DNA of 64,000 bases from Ornithinimicrobium ciconiae (GCF_007197575.1 NZ_CP041616.1:496001-560000); one strand, 5' to 3'; counted from the first letter of the stretch, positions 33,236 through 41,892 are shown. Made by a program: numbers and translations. The notes: generated from the letters alone by a model not told the origin.

Positions 33236-34882
33236 TCATGGGAACGCGCCGAGTTGCGGGACGAGATCGGTCGAGGCTCGGAAACGGTGGTTGCGCTGCC
33301 AGACGCCTTCGGTGTGTTCGGGGTGCGCAAACTCCGGGAGCCCGTCGCCAGGGTGCAGGCGCACACTCCACCCCTGGTCGTGGACCGCGTGGTGGTGGAA
33401 GAAGCAGAGCAGGACGCCGTTGCCCAGGTTGGTGGCGCCACCGGCGGACCAGCTGAGCAGGTGATGCGCGTCGCACCACTGCGGAGGCCGGTCGCAGCTG
33501 GGAAAGGCGCATCCGTGATCCCGTTGGGCCAGGATCCTGCGTTGCTCCTTGGTGAAGAGTCGCTTGGCCGTCCCCTGATCCAGCGGGACTGATCGTCCGT
33601 TGAAGACCTGCGGGATCAGCTGCTGTGTGCACGCCAGGCGGCGGATCTGACCCGCCGACACCCGTAGGCCATCGGTCAGGGTCCCGGCCACTTCCGCACA
33701 CTCCTTGGCGAGGTGCTCGTAGGCGAAGGTGATGGCCAGCGACACCGGAGCACCGCCGGCCTGGGCGAACCCATCCGTGGGGAAGTGCTCGATGAGGCCG
33801 CACAGGGCCCGCCCCAGCTGGTTCGGGTAGGGCGTCATCTCCTCCGGCGTGGTCGGTGGCGGCGCGGTCCCCGCAGCCCTGGCACCGCCCGCGGTTCCGG
33901 CAGCCCTGGCACCGCCCGCGGTTCCGGCAGCCCTGGCACCGCCTGCGGTCCCGTCGCCGGAGTTGTGGTCGTTGCACCCGCTCAGTCCTTCGCCATCCGT
34001 GTCTGTGTCAGCGGCCTGGGACGTGGCCAGGTGCTTGCGACGCGGGGACACCAGCGCATCGAGGATCGCGCGGAGCTGGTGGGCCTGGAGGTCGGGCATG
34101 ATCCCGTTGAACCCGTGGGTGCCGTCCTTGCGGTCCCACAGCGAGAAGGAGGTCTTCTCCCACGCGGACTTCTCCTGTCGCTCCGTCTCGCGGTCCTCGT
34201 CCTCGTCCGACTCAGGGTCCGGCCGCACGTCTTGGAGGGCCCGCTTGCTGCGCAGGCGCAGGTTACGCAGCGACAGTTTCGCTGCCTCGGCGAGCAGCTT
34301 CTGCTCCACCTGTGCCCGCTCCTGCTCCGTGAGGTGCTTGGGCAGGGCAGCCACGGTGCGGCCGATGATCTTGGCCTGGTCGTGGCTGATGTCTCCTGCA
34401 CCGAGAGCGCTTTCGGTCGCGGAGGCACCGGAGTCCTCCAGCATCCCGGCGGTCCTGACCAGGTCCTCGGCCGTGCGACGGTCACCACCGAAGTCGTTGG
34501 CCATCAGCTGTCCGGTGGAGGTTGCTCCGGCCTGACGGGCGGTCCCCACCCGCTCCATAGACCGGGCGGCGGCGATGTGATGAGCAGAGAGCCGGGCGGA
34601 CAACCGCGCGATCCGTCGGGTAAGTCCCCGAAGTGAGGCGTCAGGGACGTCCTGCCATAGCGTCGGATCAACCGCATCCAGCGCCCCCTCGACCGCGGTC
34701 AACGCAGCCGCGATGGGGTGTTCTGTGGGGTTGTGGATGGGATATTCGGTGGGCTTGCCGATGGGGTGTTCCATGGGCTTGGCAGCGGCGGGATCCGAGT
34801 GGGAGGAGGCCTGGTTGGTGCCGTCGTCGACCGCCCACTCCGGCGGCTGTCCGCTCGGCTGTGCCCAACCCTGGATTGCCAT
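33236..34882 (-). CDS. DUF222/HNH endonuclease-domain protein (13E12-type)
   Basis: The 548-residue protein belongs to the multi-copy DUF222 plus HNH family of actinobacteria, linked to mobile DNA of unknown mechanism. DUF222 spans roughly residues 60-400. The HNH domain is near 440-500, with CAFPSCDRPPQWCDAHHLL and the second half NLGNGVLLCFFHHHAVH giving the Cys/His zinc and catalytic residues. Internal repeats include HPIGKPTEYPIHNPTEHPI and three copies of TAGGARAAG, the latter encoded by a 27-bp tandem repeat. The ATG at 34882 follows GGAGGGGGA. I see no flanking inverted repeats that would define an element. Confidence 0.9.
   Translation of the reverse strand: MAIQGWAQPSGQPPEWAVDDGTNQASSHSDPAAAKPMEHPIGKPTEYPIHNPTEHPIAAALTAVEGALDAVDPTLWQDVPDASLRGLTRRIARLSARLSAHHIAAARSMERVGTARQAGATSTGQLMANDFGGDRRTAEDLVRTAGMLEDSGASATESALGAGDISHDQAKIIGRTVAALPKHLTEQERAQVEQKLLAEAAKLSLRNLRLRSKRALQDVRPDPESDEDEDRETERQEKSAWEKTSFSLWDRKDGTHGFNGIMPDLQAHQLRAILDALVSPRRKHLATSQAADTDTDGEGLSGCNDHNSGDGTAGGARAAGTAGGARAAGTAGGARAAGTAPPPTTPEEMTPYPNQLGRALCGLIEHFPTDGFAQAGGAPVSLAITFAYEHLAKECAEVAGTLTDGLRVSAGQIRRLACTQQLIPQVFNGRSVPLDQGTAKRLFTKEQRRILAQRDHGCAFPSCDRPPQWCDAHHLLSWSAGGATNLGNGVLLCFFHHHAVHDQGWSVRLHPGDGLPEFAHPEHTEGVWQRNHRFRASTDLVPQLGAFP
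33861..33952. repeat. 27-bp tandem repeat inside the DUF222/HNH gene
   Basis: Two full 27-bp units (33881-33907 and 33908-33934), flanked by partial copies, encode the TAGGARAAG repeat in frame. They lie in a linker between DUF222 segments, so copy number could vary without breaking the protein. Confidence 0.85.
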
Positions 34883-35046
34883 GGCTCCCCCTCCCACTCG
34901 GTTGCCTCGACACTAGGAACACCCGGCCTGGCGCCCAACGCCTCACGAGGATCTGTGGACAGGGATGACTGCCCCAGGCAGGCTGTGGACGGAGCCAGAG
35001 ATGGATGACATGCCGGGAGCGGCGACAGGTGGGCGAAAGGAGACAG

Positions 35047-35634
35047 GTGGGCGAAGGACCCGTGCAACTGCACGCACCAGAGGATGTCCCCCGCGCCTTC
35101 GCAGAGGCGTGGAACCGCGGTGACGCCGACAGCATCGCTGCCCTGTTTGCGGCAGACGCCGACTTCGTCAACGTCGTCGGCTTCTGGTGGACCAGGCGCG
35201 AACAGATCCGGCACAACCACGCGTATGGCTTCGAGAAGATCTTCGCCGGCAGCACCATGACCCTCGACCGGGTGCGGGTGCGCGACCTGGAGGACACCGC
35301 GGTGGTGCACGCCCGCTGGCGGGTCGCTGGACAGAGCAGGCCCGCGGGCGACGGGCGTGAGGCGCCAGCAGGCACTGCGGGTCGTATGCCGACGGGTGAC
35401 CTCGGAGGAGAACCGGTGCCGAGGCAGGAGCAACCAGGTGAGCGTCGGGGCATCTTCACCTTCGTCGTTCACCGCCAGGAGGACGGGCGGTGGCTCACCG
35501 TCGCAGCACAGAACACCGACATCATCCCCGGTGCGCAGACGCTGCTGGACGACGGCTCCGGGCTACACCCGGCGCACTACGAGCGACGCCCGGCGCACTA
35601 CGAGCCGATGCGGACGGAACCGGGCACCGGCTGA
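35047..35634 (+). CDS. SnoaL/SgcJ-like (nuclear transport factor 2 fold) protein
   Basis: The 195-residue cytoplasmic protein carries the SgcJ/EcaC-type SnoaL-like pattern EDVPRAFAEAWNRGDADSIAALFAADADFVNV. It is followed by WTRREQIRHNH, and after a low-complexity insertion by FTFVVHRQEDGRWLTVAAQNTDI. The insertion (about residues 100-140) and the tail with a duplicated PAHYE are unusual. Family members are small-molecule isomerases, hydratases or binding proteins. I chose GTG 35047 because AAAGGAG lies 4 nt upstream; GTG 35062 is possible, since the ribosome-site region itself is duplicated. The ligase gene follows 17 bp later. Confidence 0.78.
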   Translation: MGEGPVQLHAPEDVPRAFAEAWNRGDADSIAALFAADADFVNVVGFWWTRREQIRHNHAYGFEKIFAGSTMTLDRVRVRDLEDTAVVHARWRVAGQSRPAGDGREAPAGTAGRMPTGDLGGEPVPRQEQPGERRGIFTFVVHRQEDGRWLTVAAQNTDIIPGAQTLLDDGSGLHPAHYERRPAHYEPMRTEPGTG

Positions 35635-35651
35635 GTCGCGTCGGAGGAGGC

Positions 35652-37283
35652 ATGGACCGGCATACTCACGGCATGGCACGGCAGCGAGCGGGGCAGACCA
35701 TCTATGACGTCGGCGAACGGGTGTGGACGAGCAGGCCACTGAAGGTGGTGCGCCGCACCGCGCTCCGCGCGAGCACCGGCGTGCTGACCCAGGGATACAG
35801 CCTCTACAAGGTGCACCCGGCGATGTGGCGGCTCACGGCGACCCACTACCGGCCGTGGATGGGTGACTTCGCCCGCTGGCACGCCTGGATGACCTGCCAG
35901 CTCGGCTCTCTGCACGTGCCGGCCTACCAGCAATTCCTCAAGGAGCGCGACTGGAGCTTCACGTGGTGGGACCTGACGAACTACCCACCGACCAGCAAGG
36001 ACAACTACGTCACCCGCTACGGCGAGGAGGCGCGCTGCTGGCACGGTGAGATGGACCTGCGCGGGACCCTGGTCGACGAGTCCTCCGGCTCCTCGGGCCG
36101 GCCCTTCAACTGGGTGCGTGGCCGCGAGGAACTGGCCGACATCCACCGCAACGTCGCCGGCTTCACCTCGCTGATGATGAAGGACGAGCCGCGCCTGTTC
36201 GTCATCAACGCCTACTCGATGGGCGCCTGGGCGACCGGAACCAACACCGGCATCGCGATGGCCAAGATCGCGATGGTCAAGAACACCGGACCGGACCTGG
36301 ACAAGATCGTCGACACCATCAACCACTTCGGGCCCGGCTTCACCTACCTGATCACCGCCTACCCGCCCTTCCTGAAGGACCTGCGCGACCGGCTCGACGC
36401 CGACGGCTTCGACTGGGACCAGCACCGGATGCACGGGCTAGTCGGCGGCGAGGGGATGACCGAGGCGCTGCGTGACTACTGCGAGGAGCGCTTCCTGACC
36501 GTCCGTTCCGGCTACGGCGCCTCCGACCTGACCATCGGTATCGGCGGGGAGACCGAGCTCACCGTGTGGCTGCGCCGCCAGCTCCTGCAGGACCACGAGC
36601 TGCGCGAGGTGGTGCTCGGGCCGGACGAGTCACGCACCCCGATGATCTTCCAGTACAACCCGCTCGAGACCTACCTCGAGATCACCGACGAGGGCGAGAT
36701 CCTCTGCACCCTGACCTCGACGTCGGTGCTCAGCCCTAAGTTGCGTTACAACATCTCAGATGAGGGGGTGATCCTCGACTGGCACGATCTCGCCGCAATC
36801 CTGCGCACCCGTCCCGAGTGGCAGAGCGCCGCACGCCAGGCCTGGCAGGCGCAGGGGATGAAGTTGCCGCTGTTGCTCCTCTTCGGCCGCAAGGACGCCA
36901 CGATCTCGTTCATGGGCGCCAACATCTATCCCCAGGACGTCGAGAACGGGCTGTATGCCGACTCCTCCCGAGCCGCGCAGCTCGCCTCCTTCACGCTCAC
37001 CCTGGAGGAGCGGGACGGCGGCACCGCCAGTCAGCCCGTGGTCCACCTGGAGCTGCGCGAGGAGGTGCACCCGTCCGAGCACGAGCGCGCCGCACTGGCC
37101 ACCGACGCCCAGCAGGGGATCGTCGGCTATCTGGCCAGGGTGAGCCGTGACTTCGCCCAGTCCCTGGAGGAGTCCGCGCGCACCGGCGACATCGAGGTGC
37201 GCGTCCACGACCACGGCACGGGACCCTTCGAGGTCGAGAACACCACGCTCAAGCGGGTCTACCTGCGCAAGGATCAGGCATGA
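35652..37283 (+). CDS. PaaK/CapK-like adenylate-forming ligase
   Basis: The 543-residue cytoplasmic enzyme of the ANL superfamily activates a carboxylate as an acyl-adenylate. The phosphate-binding loop is TLVDESSGSSGRPFNW, the adenine-binding turn is SGYGASDLTIGIGGE, the hinge region is LLFGRKDATISFMGANIYPQDVEN, and a late Lys in NTTLKRVYLRK can serve as catalytic lysine. The sequence is nearer the PaaK/CapK/F390-synthetase branch than fatty-acyl ligases. The N-terminus (residues 1-100) is Trp- and Tyr-rich. GGAGGAGG precedes the ATG. The stop overlaps the next start (ATGA). Substrate and acceptor are unknown. The operon context (two barrel proteins, a GNAT and a nitroreductase) suggests biosynthesis rather than phenylacetate catabolism. 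Confidence 0.85.
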   Translation: MDRHTHGMARQRAGQTIYDVGERVWTSRPLKVVRRTALRASTGVLTQGYSLYKVHPAMWRLTATHYRPWMGDFARWHAWMTCQLGSLHVPAYQQFLKERDWSFTWWDLTNYPPTSKDNYVTRYGEEARCWHGEMDLRGTLVDESSGSSGRPFNWVRGREELADIHRNVAGFTSLMMKDEPRLFVINAYSMGAWATGTNTGIAMAKIAMVKNTGPDLDKIVDTINHFGPGFTYLITAYPPFLKDLRDRLDADGFDWDQHRMHGLVGGEGMTEALRDYCEERFLTVRSGYGASDLTIGIGGETELTVWLRRQLLQDHELREVVLGPDESRTPMIFQYNPLETYLEITDEGEILCTLTSTSVLSPKLRYNISDEGVILDWHDLAAILRTRPEWQSAARQAWQAQGMKLPLLLLFGRKDATISFMGANIYPQDVENGLYADSSRAAQLASFTLTLEERDGGTASQPVVHLELREEVHPSEHERAALATDAQQGIVGYLARVSRDFAQSLEESARTGDIEVRVHDHGTGPFEVENTTLKRVYLRKDQA

Positions 37284-37633
37284 GGATGCCGAGGGTCGGC
37301 CACGCCGGTGCGGTCTTCGTCGGTGCCACCCGCTACACCGGGCCGCTGGCCTGGCTGCGACTGGCGCCCGGGTGGGTCCGGATGGTGCGGCAGATGAAGA
37401 CGATGCCCGGCTACGTCTATCACCGGGTCTACTACGAGCCGCCGTTCAGCCTGGGCACCCTCGGCTTCTTCGAGACCCAGGACGACCTGATGCGCTTCGC
37501 CCGGACCGGTCAGCACCGCGAGCTCATGCAGTGGGTGGTGGGCGAGCGCAACGCCACGGGTGGCTACATCCGGGTCTTCCACGCCACGGCGCCGCGCACC
37601 GGCGAAGCACCGCCAGCAGAGGGGGAACGATGA
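37280..37633 (+). CDS. Small alpha/beta-barrel-like protein, paralogue 1
   Basis: No named family is certain. The 117-residue protein has the look of a dimeric alpha/beta-barrel monooxygenase-like fold (DUF4188/CrtA-like by pattern). A first strand (GAVFVGATRYTGPLAWLR) is followed by a helix (VRMVRQMKTMPGYVYHRV), strands (PPFSLGTLGFFETQDDL) and a last helix (MRFARTGQHRELMQWVVGE). It is clearly paralogous to the next gene. Translation is coupled on both sides through ATGA overlaps, with the ligase upstream and its paralogue downstream. A role as the small subunit of an oxygenase or a ligand-binding partner is inference. Confidence 0.75.
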   Translation: MRMPRVGHAGAVFVGATRYTGPLAWLRLAPGWVRMVRQMKTMPGYVYHRVYYEPPFSLGTLGFFETQDDLMRFARTGQHRELMQWVVGERNATGGYIRVFHATAPRTGEAPPAEGER

Positions 37634-38109
37634 GGACGCAGGACTTCAGCAGGGCGCCGGACATCGCCCAGGCGGGCGTGATGTTCGTCGGAGGCACCCG
37701 CTACACCAGACCCGTCGCCTGGCTGCGGCACGCCGGGCGCTACCGGACGATGATCAGCGAGATGAAGCGGATGCGGGGCTACCGGGGCCACCGCACTTAC
37801 TGGCAGCCACCGTTCACGCTGGGCACCATCGCCTGGTTCGACACCATGGACGACCTGATGCGCTTCGCCCGCACCGGCACGCACCGGGAGTTGATGGCGT
37901 GGGTCACCGACGGCTCCCGCAACGCGATAGGTGGGTGGATCCGGGTCTACACCGCCGCCCCGCACGGCTATACCAATGGCGTGTGGCGGGCGGAGGGCAA
38001 CGTCATGCAGAACATCGAGACGTTCACCCCGATCGGCATGGAGGAGGTCGGTCCGCCTGTCGTCCGGGTCAAGCGGGACCGGGAGACCGGTGACAACGCC
38101 ACCGGGTGA
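37630..38109 (+). CDS. Small alpha/beta-barrel-like protein, paralogue 2
   Basis: The 159-residue protein is a paralogue of the preceding one and shares VGxTRYTxPxAWLR, MKxMxGYxxHRxY, PPFxLGT, DDLMRFARTGxHRELMxWV and RNAxGGxIRV. It differs by an N-terminal extension and by about 45 extra C-terminal residues (IETFTPIGMEEVGPPVVRVK), so the two are not redundant copies and may form a heterodimer. The ATG overlaps the upstream stop (ATGA), and the next gene starts inside its last 20 bp. Conserved His, Tyr and Arg residues could bind heme or substrate, but this is speculative. Confidence 0.75.
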   Translation: MRTQDFSRAPDIAQAGVMFVGGTRYTRPVAWLRHAGRYRTMISEMKRMRGYRGHRTYWQPPFTLGTIAWFDTMDDLMRFARTGTHRELMAWVTDGSRNAIGGWIRVYTAAPHGYTNGVWRAEGNVMQNIETFTPIGMEEVGPPVVRVKRDRETGDNATG

Positions 38110-39229
38110 GGCCGGTGGCGTCACCGTGACACCGGTCTCCACCGATGCCGACGTGCAGGAGTTCATCGACCTGCCGCTGCGGCTGCACCCACAGGACCGC
38201 TACGTCCCCCTGTGGCAGGACACCATCCGCCGCTGGTGGAAGGGCGAGGGACCCCACACCGCGCACGGGCCCGTCGAACTCGTGCTCGCCCGCGACGCCC
38301 ACGGCTCGGTGGTCGGTCGCAGCACCGTCCACACGGACCAGCGGATGGACACCAAGCTCGGCGCCCCCACCCAGCTGCTGGGTGCCACCGAGTTCACCGA
38401 CAGCGACGTGCTCGCCGGCCTCACGGCATACGTCGAGGAGGTCGCGCGGTCTGCCGGCCGGAGCGCGATGCTGGGCCCGGTCTCACTGCTGCCCAACCAG
38501 ACCGGTGGGGTGATCACCTCCGGTTTCGACGAGCGGGGCTTCGTCGACTCGCCGTGGAACCCGCAGCACTATCCCGCAGCCTGGGAGGCCGCCGGGTTCC
38601 AGCCGGTCTGGCCCGCCGCGACCTGGATCTGTGAGGACCTGGCGGCGCACGACCCGGAGCAGGTCTGTGCCCGCGGGGCCGGCCCACTGCCCGACGGGGT
38701 CGAGCTGCACCATGGGCGACGGCGCGGCCTGGCCAGGCAGCTCGGCACCCTCCGCTCGATGCTCAACCCGAGCTTCGCGCAACTGCCCTACTACACGCAG
38801 ATCACCGCCGCGGAGCTGGCAGCCGCCACCGACGGGTTGGCCTGGCTGCTGGACGAGCAGCTGCTGCTGTGGCTCACCGTCGACGGGGAGCCGTCGGCTT
38901 TTGTGCTGGTTGTGCCGGACCTGACCGCGTTCGTGCAGGCCACGGGCGGACGGATGGCGCGGCGCGATCAGGTCCGGTTGCTGCTGACCCGGCGTCGCTA
39001 TCGTCGCGACGCGGTGCTCATCATCAAGGGCACTGTCCCGCACGCGCAGGGGAGAGGCCTGATGTCGATCCTGTCGCACCGGCTCCTGGCCAACCTGCAG
39101 GCCGGTGACTACCGCTCGCTGCGAGTCACCTTCATCGGCGAGGACAACCCGGCCTCGGCAGCACAGTTCGCGGCGCTGGGTGGGCGCCCGCTGCACGGCG
39201 TCACCTTCTATCGCAAGGAGTTGGCGTGA
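38090..39229 (+). CDS. GNAT-like N-acyltransferase
   Basis: The 379-residue cytoplasmic protein ends in an acyl-CoA-binding GNAT domain: IIKGTVPHAQGRGLMSILSHRLLANL with the Q-G-R-G loop, then LRVTFIGEDNPASAAQFAALGG and VTFYRKEL. The first 250 residues look like a second, divergent GNAT copy (TPVSTDADVQEFIDLPLRLH, then TEFTDSDVLAGLTAYVEEVA and AWEAAGFQPV). A tandem-GNAT arrangement is therefore likely. GTG 38090 was chosen for its GGGAGA at 4 nt spacing; GTG 38126 is an alternative. It overlaps the upstream gene by 20 bp and the downstream gene by a GTGA junction. A plausible task is acyl transfer to an amine after activation by the ligase. Confidence 0.78.
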   Translation: MTTPPGEAGGVTVTPVSTDADVQEFIDLPLRLHPQDRYVPLWQDTIRRWWKGEGPHTAHGPVELVLARDAHGSVVGRSTVHTDQRMDTKLGAPTQLLGATEFTDSDVLAGLTAYVEEVARSAGRSAMLGPVSLLPNQTGGVITSGFDERGFVDSPWNPQHYPAAWEAAGFQPVWPAATWICEDLAAHDPEQVCARGAGPLPDGVELHHGRRRGLARQLGTLRSMLNPSFAQLPYYTQITAAELAAATDGLAWLLDEQLLLWLTVDGEPSAFVLVVPDLTAFVQATGGRMARRDQVRLLLTRRRYRRDAVLIIKGTVPHAQGRGLMSILSHRLLANLQAGDYRSLRVTFIGEDNPASAAQFAALGGRPLHGVTFYRKELA

Positions 39230-40323
39230 GCGCAGCTGGGGGGACCGCTGATTCCGGGGCGGGGGTGACTCCCGCCGCGCTGCTGCTCGCGCGGGCAGCC
39301 GACTGGGGCCGGGCTCCCAGCGCGCACAACACCCAGCCGTGGGACGTGCGGACCGATGGTCCCGACACGCTCGTGCTGGGCTGGCACGCCGACCGGGTAC
39401 TCACGATCGGCGACCCGACCCGCAGGGACCTGCTCCTGTCCCTGGGCTGCGTCGCCGAGGCCATCTCCATCGTCGCTGCCGACGAGGGGTATGCCGTGCA
39501 CCCCCGCTGGCAGGTCGACCACGGCCGGGGTCTGGCCGGCCGACTGGAACTGCGAGCGGACGCGGACTCCGGCGGGCGGGCGCCCGCGGCCTTCACGGTG
39601 GCCGAGCTCCTGGCCCGGCGCACTGCTCGCGCGGCCTACGAATCGCCGTTCGTGACACCCGAGCAGGTTGCTGACCTCGCGCGTGAGGCAGGTCGTGCCA
39701 CGGGCCAGCCCGATGGTCTCGGGCCGCGCACGGAGCGGCCTGAGGTGCCGCGCCCGGACCGGCCCGACGACCCCGCCCCGCTCACGGACCTGCTCGTGCT
39801 GCCGCCCGACCTGGTGGAGAGCCAGTTGCGGGAGGCGGACCGTTGGACCTTTGACGGGCCCGCCACCGGTGAGTTGCGAGCGTGGTTGCGACTGGACCAA
39901 CGGGATCCCGCGTATGCCCGCGACGGACTGTCCGACACCGCCCTGGGGCTGGCGTCCTGGGAGCGGATCGGCCTGAACCTCGCCCTGCGTCCCGCGGTGC
40001 TCGGACTGCTGCGTCGCACCAGGCTGACTGCCCTGCTGGGTCGCACCGCCACCGACCGACCGCTGGGGACGGTGGTCGCGCTGACCGCGGCACCCGACCT
40101 GACCGACGAGCAGGTTCTCGACTGCGGCCGGCACCTGCTCCGGGTCTGGCTCGCGGCCGGCAGGGTCGGTCTGTCCGCCCACCCGCTCAGCCAGTTGCTG
40201 GACTGCCCCGGCACCGCCACCGAGGTGAAGGGGGCGGTGGGAGCGGACCGGACGGCATACTCCGTCTTCCGGCTCGGCCAGCCGCGGCACCGGCCGGTGC
40301 GCTCGGCCCGGGTGACCGACTGA
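39226..40323 (+). CDS. Acg-like nitroreductase-family FMN protein
   Basis: The 365-residue protein matches the nitroreductase superfamily in its Acg-like form. The start RAADWGRAPSAHNTQPWDV is the FMN-phosphate-binding motif, and a second half beginning FTVAELLARRTARAAYES repeats the fold within one chain, as in Acg. The C-terminal VGLSAHPLSQLLD is also characteristic. Some Acg proteins bind FMN without reducing nitro compounds, so activity is not assured. The GTG start overlaps the GNAT stop (GTGA). This is the last gene of the coupled run that begins with the SnoaL-like protein. Confidence 0.82.
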   Translation: MSAAGGTADSGAGVTPAALLLARAADWGRAPSAHNTQPWDVRTDGPDTLVLGWHADRVLTIGDPTRRDLLLSLGCVAEAISIVAADEGYAVHPRWQVDHGRGLAGRLELRADADSGGRAPAAFTVAELLARRTARAAYESPFVTPEQVADLAREAGRATGQPDGLGPRTERPEVPRPDRPDDPAPLTDLLVLPPDLVESQLREADRWTFDGPATGELRAWLRLDQRDPAYARDGLSDTALGLASWERIGLNLALRPAVLGLLRRTRLTALLGRTATDRPLGTVVALTAAPDLTDEQVLDCGRHLLRVWLAAGRVGLSAHPLSQLLDCPGTATEVKGAVGADRTAYSVFRLGQPRHRPVRSARVTD

Positions 40324-40369
40324 GCCGTCGGCAGGTGCCGGTCCGAGGTGGCCCCGGGTGATGAGTCGC

Positions 40370-40375
40370 TACAGT
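40370..40375 (+). promoter_or_regulatory. -10 hexamer of a near-leaderless promoter (502-residue membrane protein)
   Basis: TACAGT ends 8 nt before the ATG at 40384, and there is no ribosome-binding site. The downstream membrane protein is therefore probably a separate transcription unit from the preceding operon. Confidence 0.5.
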
Positions 40376-40383
40376 TGCGCGCG

Positions 40384-41892
40384 ATGAGTGACGACGAGAG
40401 CCAGCAGGGAGGAGCCCCGGCCGACCCGCTGCCCGATGGGGACGACGGGGTGTCTTCTGCCGACTCCGGGGGTAGCGACGGGTCCGGAAGTGGCGACGGG
40501 GCGGGGGTGACGAGCGCTTCGCCGGGTCCGGACGCCCCCTTGGGCAGGGACGCCCTGGGCCTGCGTGAGTCCGCTGATCTGCTGCGCGCCACGGCCCTGC
40601 TGCTGGCTCGAAACTGGCTGCCGCTACTGTCCATCGCGGCCCTCAGTCTGCTGGCCCACGAACTGCTGTCCAGGCTCGCGGTGGCCGCCGGTCTCGTGGG
40701 GGCCGTGCCCGGCTTCCTCGCCCTCGCCCTCGTCCCACTCGCGAGCCTGGCCGCCCTGGTGGGCATGCTGCTTGTCGTGCGCAGCCGTGAGGCCCGGCAC
40801 TCCAACCTCTGGGGTGTGGTCGCCGCCGCAGGCAGTGTGCTCGTGCCCTTCCTGGTGGTCTATGAGAGTCGTGGTGACCTGCGGGCCGACCTGATCGACT
40901 ATGTGCGAGGCACCCTGTATGAACAGCTGGGCGCCGAGACGATCATCAGCGCCCTGCCGCAGATCGCCTCCTGGCTCGTGCTGGGCATCGTGGTCGCAGC
41001 CCTGATCGTCCGCGCCGCGGGCACCCGTCTCGTGAGTCAGAGCCGGTGGGCCACGGTGGAGGGCCCCCGCCGCGGCCTGCTGCACGTCGTGCTCGGCTAT
41101 GCCGAGGCGGTCTGGATGACCCTTGGCGCCTGGGTGCTGGCCGGCGTGCTCGGCGGTCTGGCGGCCTGGTGGTCCGCCCGCGCCGTCGTCCAGCAGGTTG
41201 ACGAGATCTGGGAGCGGGTGCGGGTGAACCTGCCCAGCCTGGGTGCCCTGGGTGACTGGATCGTCAGCGTCGTGCCGGTCCTCACGGACGCCGTGGTCAC
41301 CGGACTGGTGGTCCCGATCTCGATGCTCACGATCGCGGTGATCGTCTACGGCCTGCAGATCGCCGACACCGTCAGTCCCGACGAGGTGGTCCGGGCTGTC
41401 AGGAGCGGGCGCTGGACAGCGCTGACCAACCGGGTGGCGGATGCTCCCCTGCGGCAGGCCTGGAACCGGCTCTCGGACACCGAGGGCCGCTTTGGTGCGC
41501 TCGCCGGCGGGCTTGCCCTCGTGCTGCGATCGGCCTTCGCCCCGGTGCTGGCCTATTGCATGCTGTTCACGCTCGTCGCCCAACTGGACGTGGTGGTCTG
41601 GTGGCTGGCCCGGCTCGTGCTCGGCTGGCGCACCGAGTTGGTCTGGGACGCGCTGTATGTGCCGCTCGGCGGCATCTCGGAGATGCTGACCCTGGTGCTG
41701 ACGGTCGCGCTCACCGCGGTCTTCGCGGACCGGCTGCTCATGCGCTTCGGCGCGCGTGGGCAGCTGCGTGGTCGACGCCGGGGTCAGGACGGCAGCGGGA
41801 ACTCGATGAACCTCGCCGGAGGGAACTCGCGCGCGTCCACCCGCACCGAGACCAGCTCGGCGTCGGCCGGGACGAGCACCAGCACCGACTGA
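40384..41892 (+). CDS. Large polytopic membrane protein of unknown function
   Basis: No family is recognised. The 502-residue protein has an acidic Gly/Ser/Asp-rich N-terminus (about 55 residues). Roughly eight TM helices follow, including WLPLLSIAALSLLAHELLS, FLALALVPLASLAALVGMLL, ASWLVLGIVVAALIV, LVVPISMLTIAVIVYGLQIA and SEMLTLVLTVALTAVF. The last ~40 residues are Ser/Thr-rich and lie entirely in a 109-bp overlap with the convergent gene, so they look like translation of antisense DNA rather than evolved protein. A transporter or glycan-lipid handling role is possible but unsupported. Confidence 0.78.
   Translation: MSDDESQQGGAPADPLPDGDDGVSSADSGGSDGSGSGDGAGVTSASPGPDAPLGRDALGLRESADLLRATALLLARNWLPLLSIAALSLLAHELLSRLAVAAGLVGAVPGFLALALVPLASLAALVGMLLVVRSREARHSNLWGVVAAAGSVLVPFLVVYESRGDLRADLIDYVRGTLYEQLGAETIISALPQIASWLVLGIVVAALIVRAAGTRLVSQSRWATVEGPRRGLLHVVLGYAEAVWMTLGAWVLAGVLGGLAAWWSARAVVQQVDEIWERVRVNLPSLGALGDWIVSVVPVLTDAVVTGLVVPISMLTIAVIVYGLQIADTVSPDEVVRAVRSGRWTALTNRVADAPLRQAWNRLSDTEGRFGALAGGLALVLRSAFAPVLAYCMLFTLVAQLDVVVWWLARLVLGWRTELVWDALYVPLGGISEMLTLVLTVALTAVFADRLLMRFGARGQLRGRRRGQDGSGNSMNLAGGNSRASTRTETSSASAGTSTSTD

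Noticed and set aside
33236-34882. Insertion sequence containing the DUF222/HNH gene
   Set aside because: No terminal inverted repeats or target-site duplications were seen. The family is repetitive in actinobacteria but not a classical IS.
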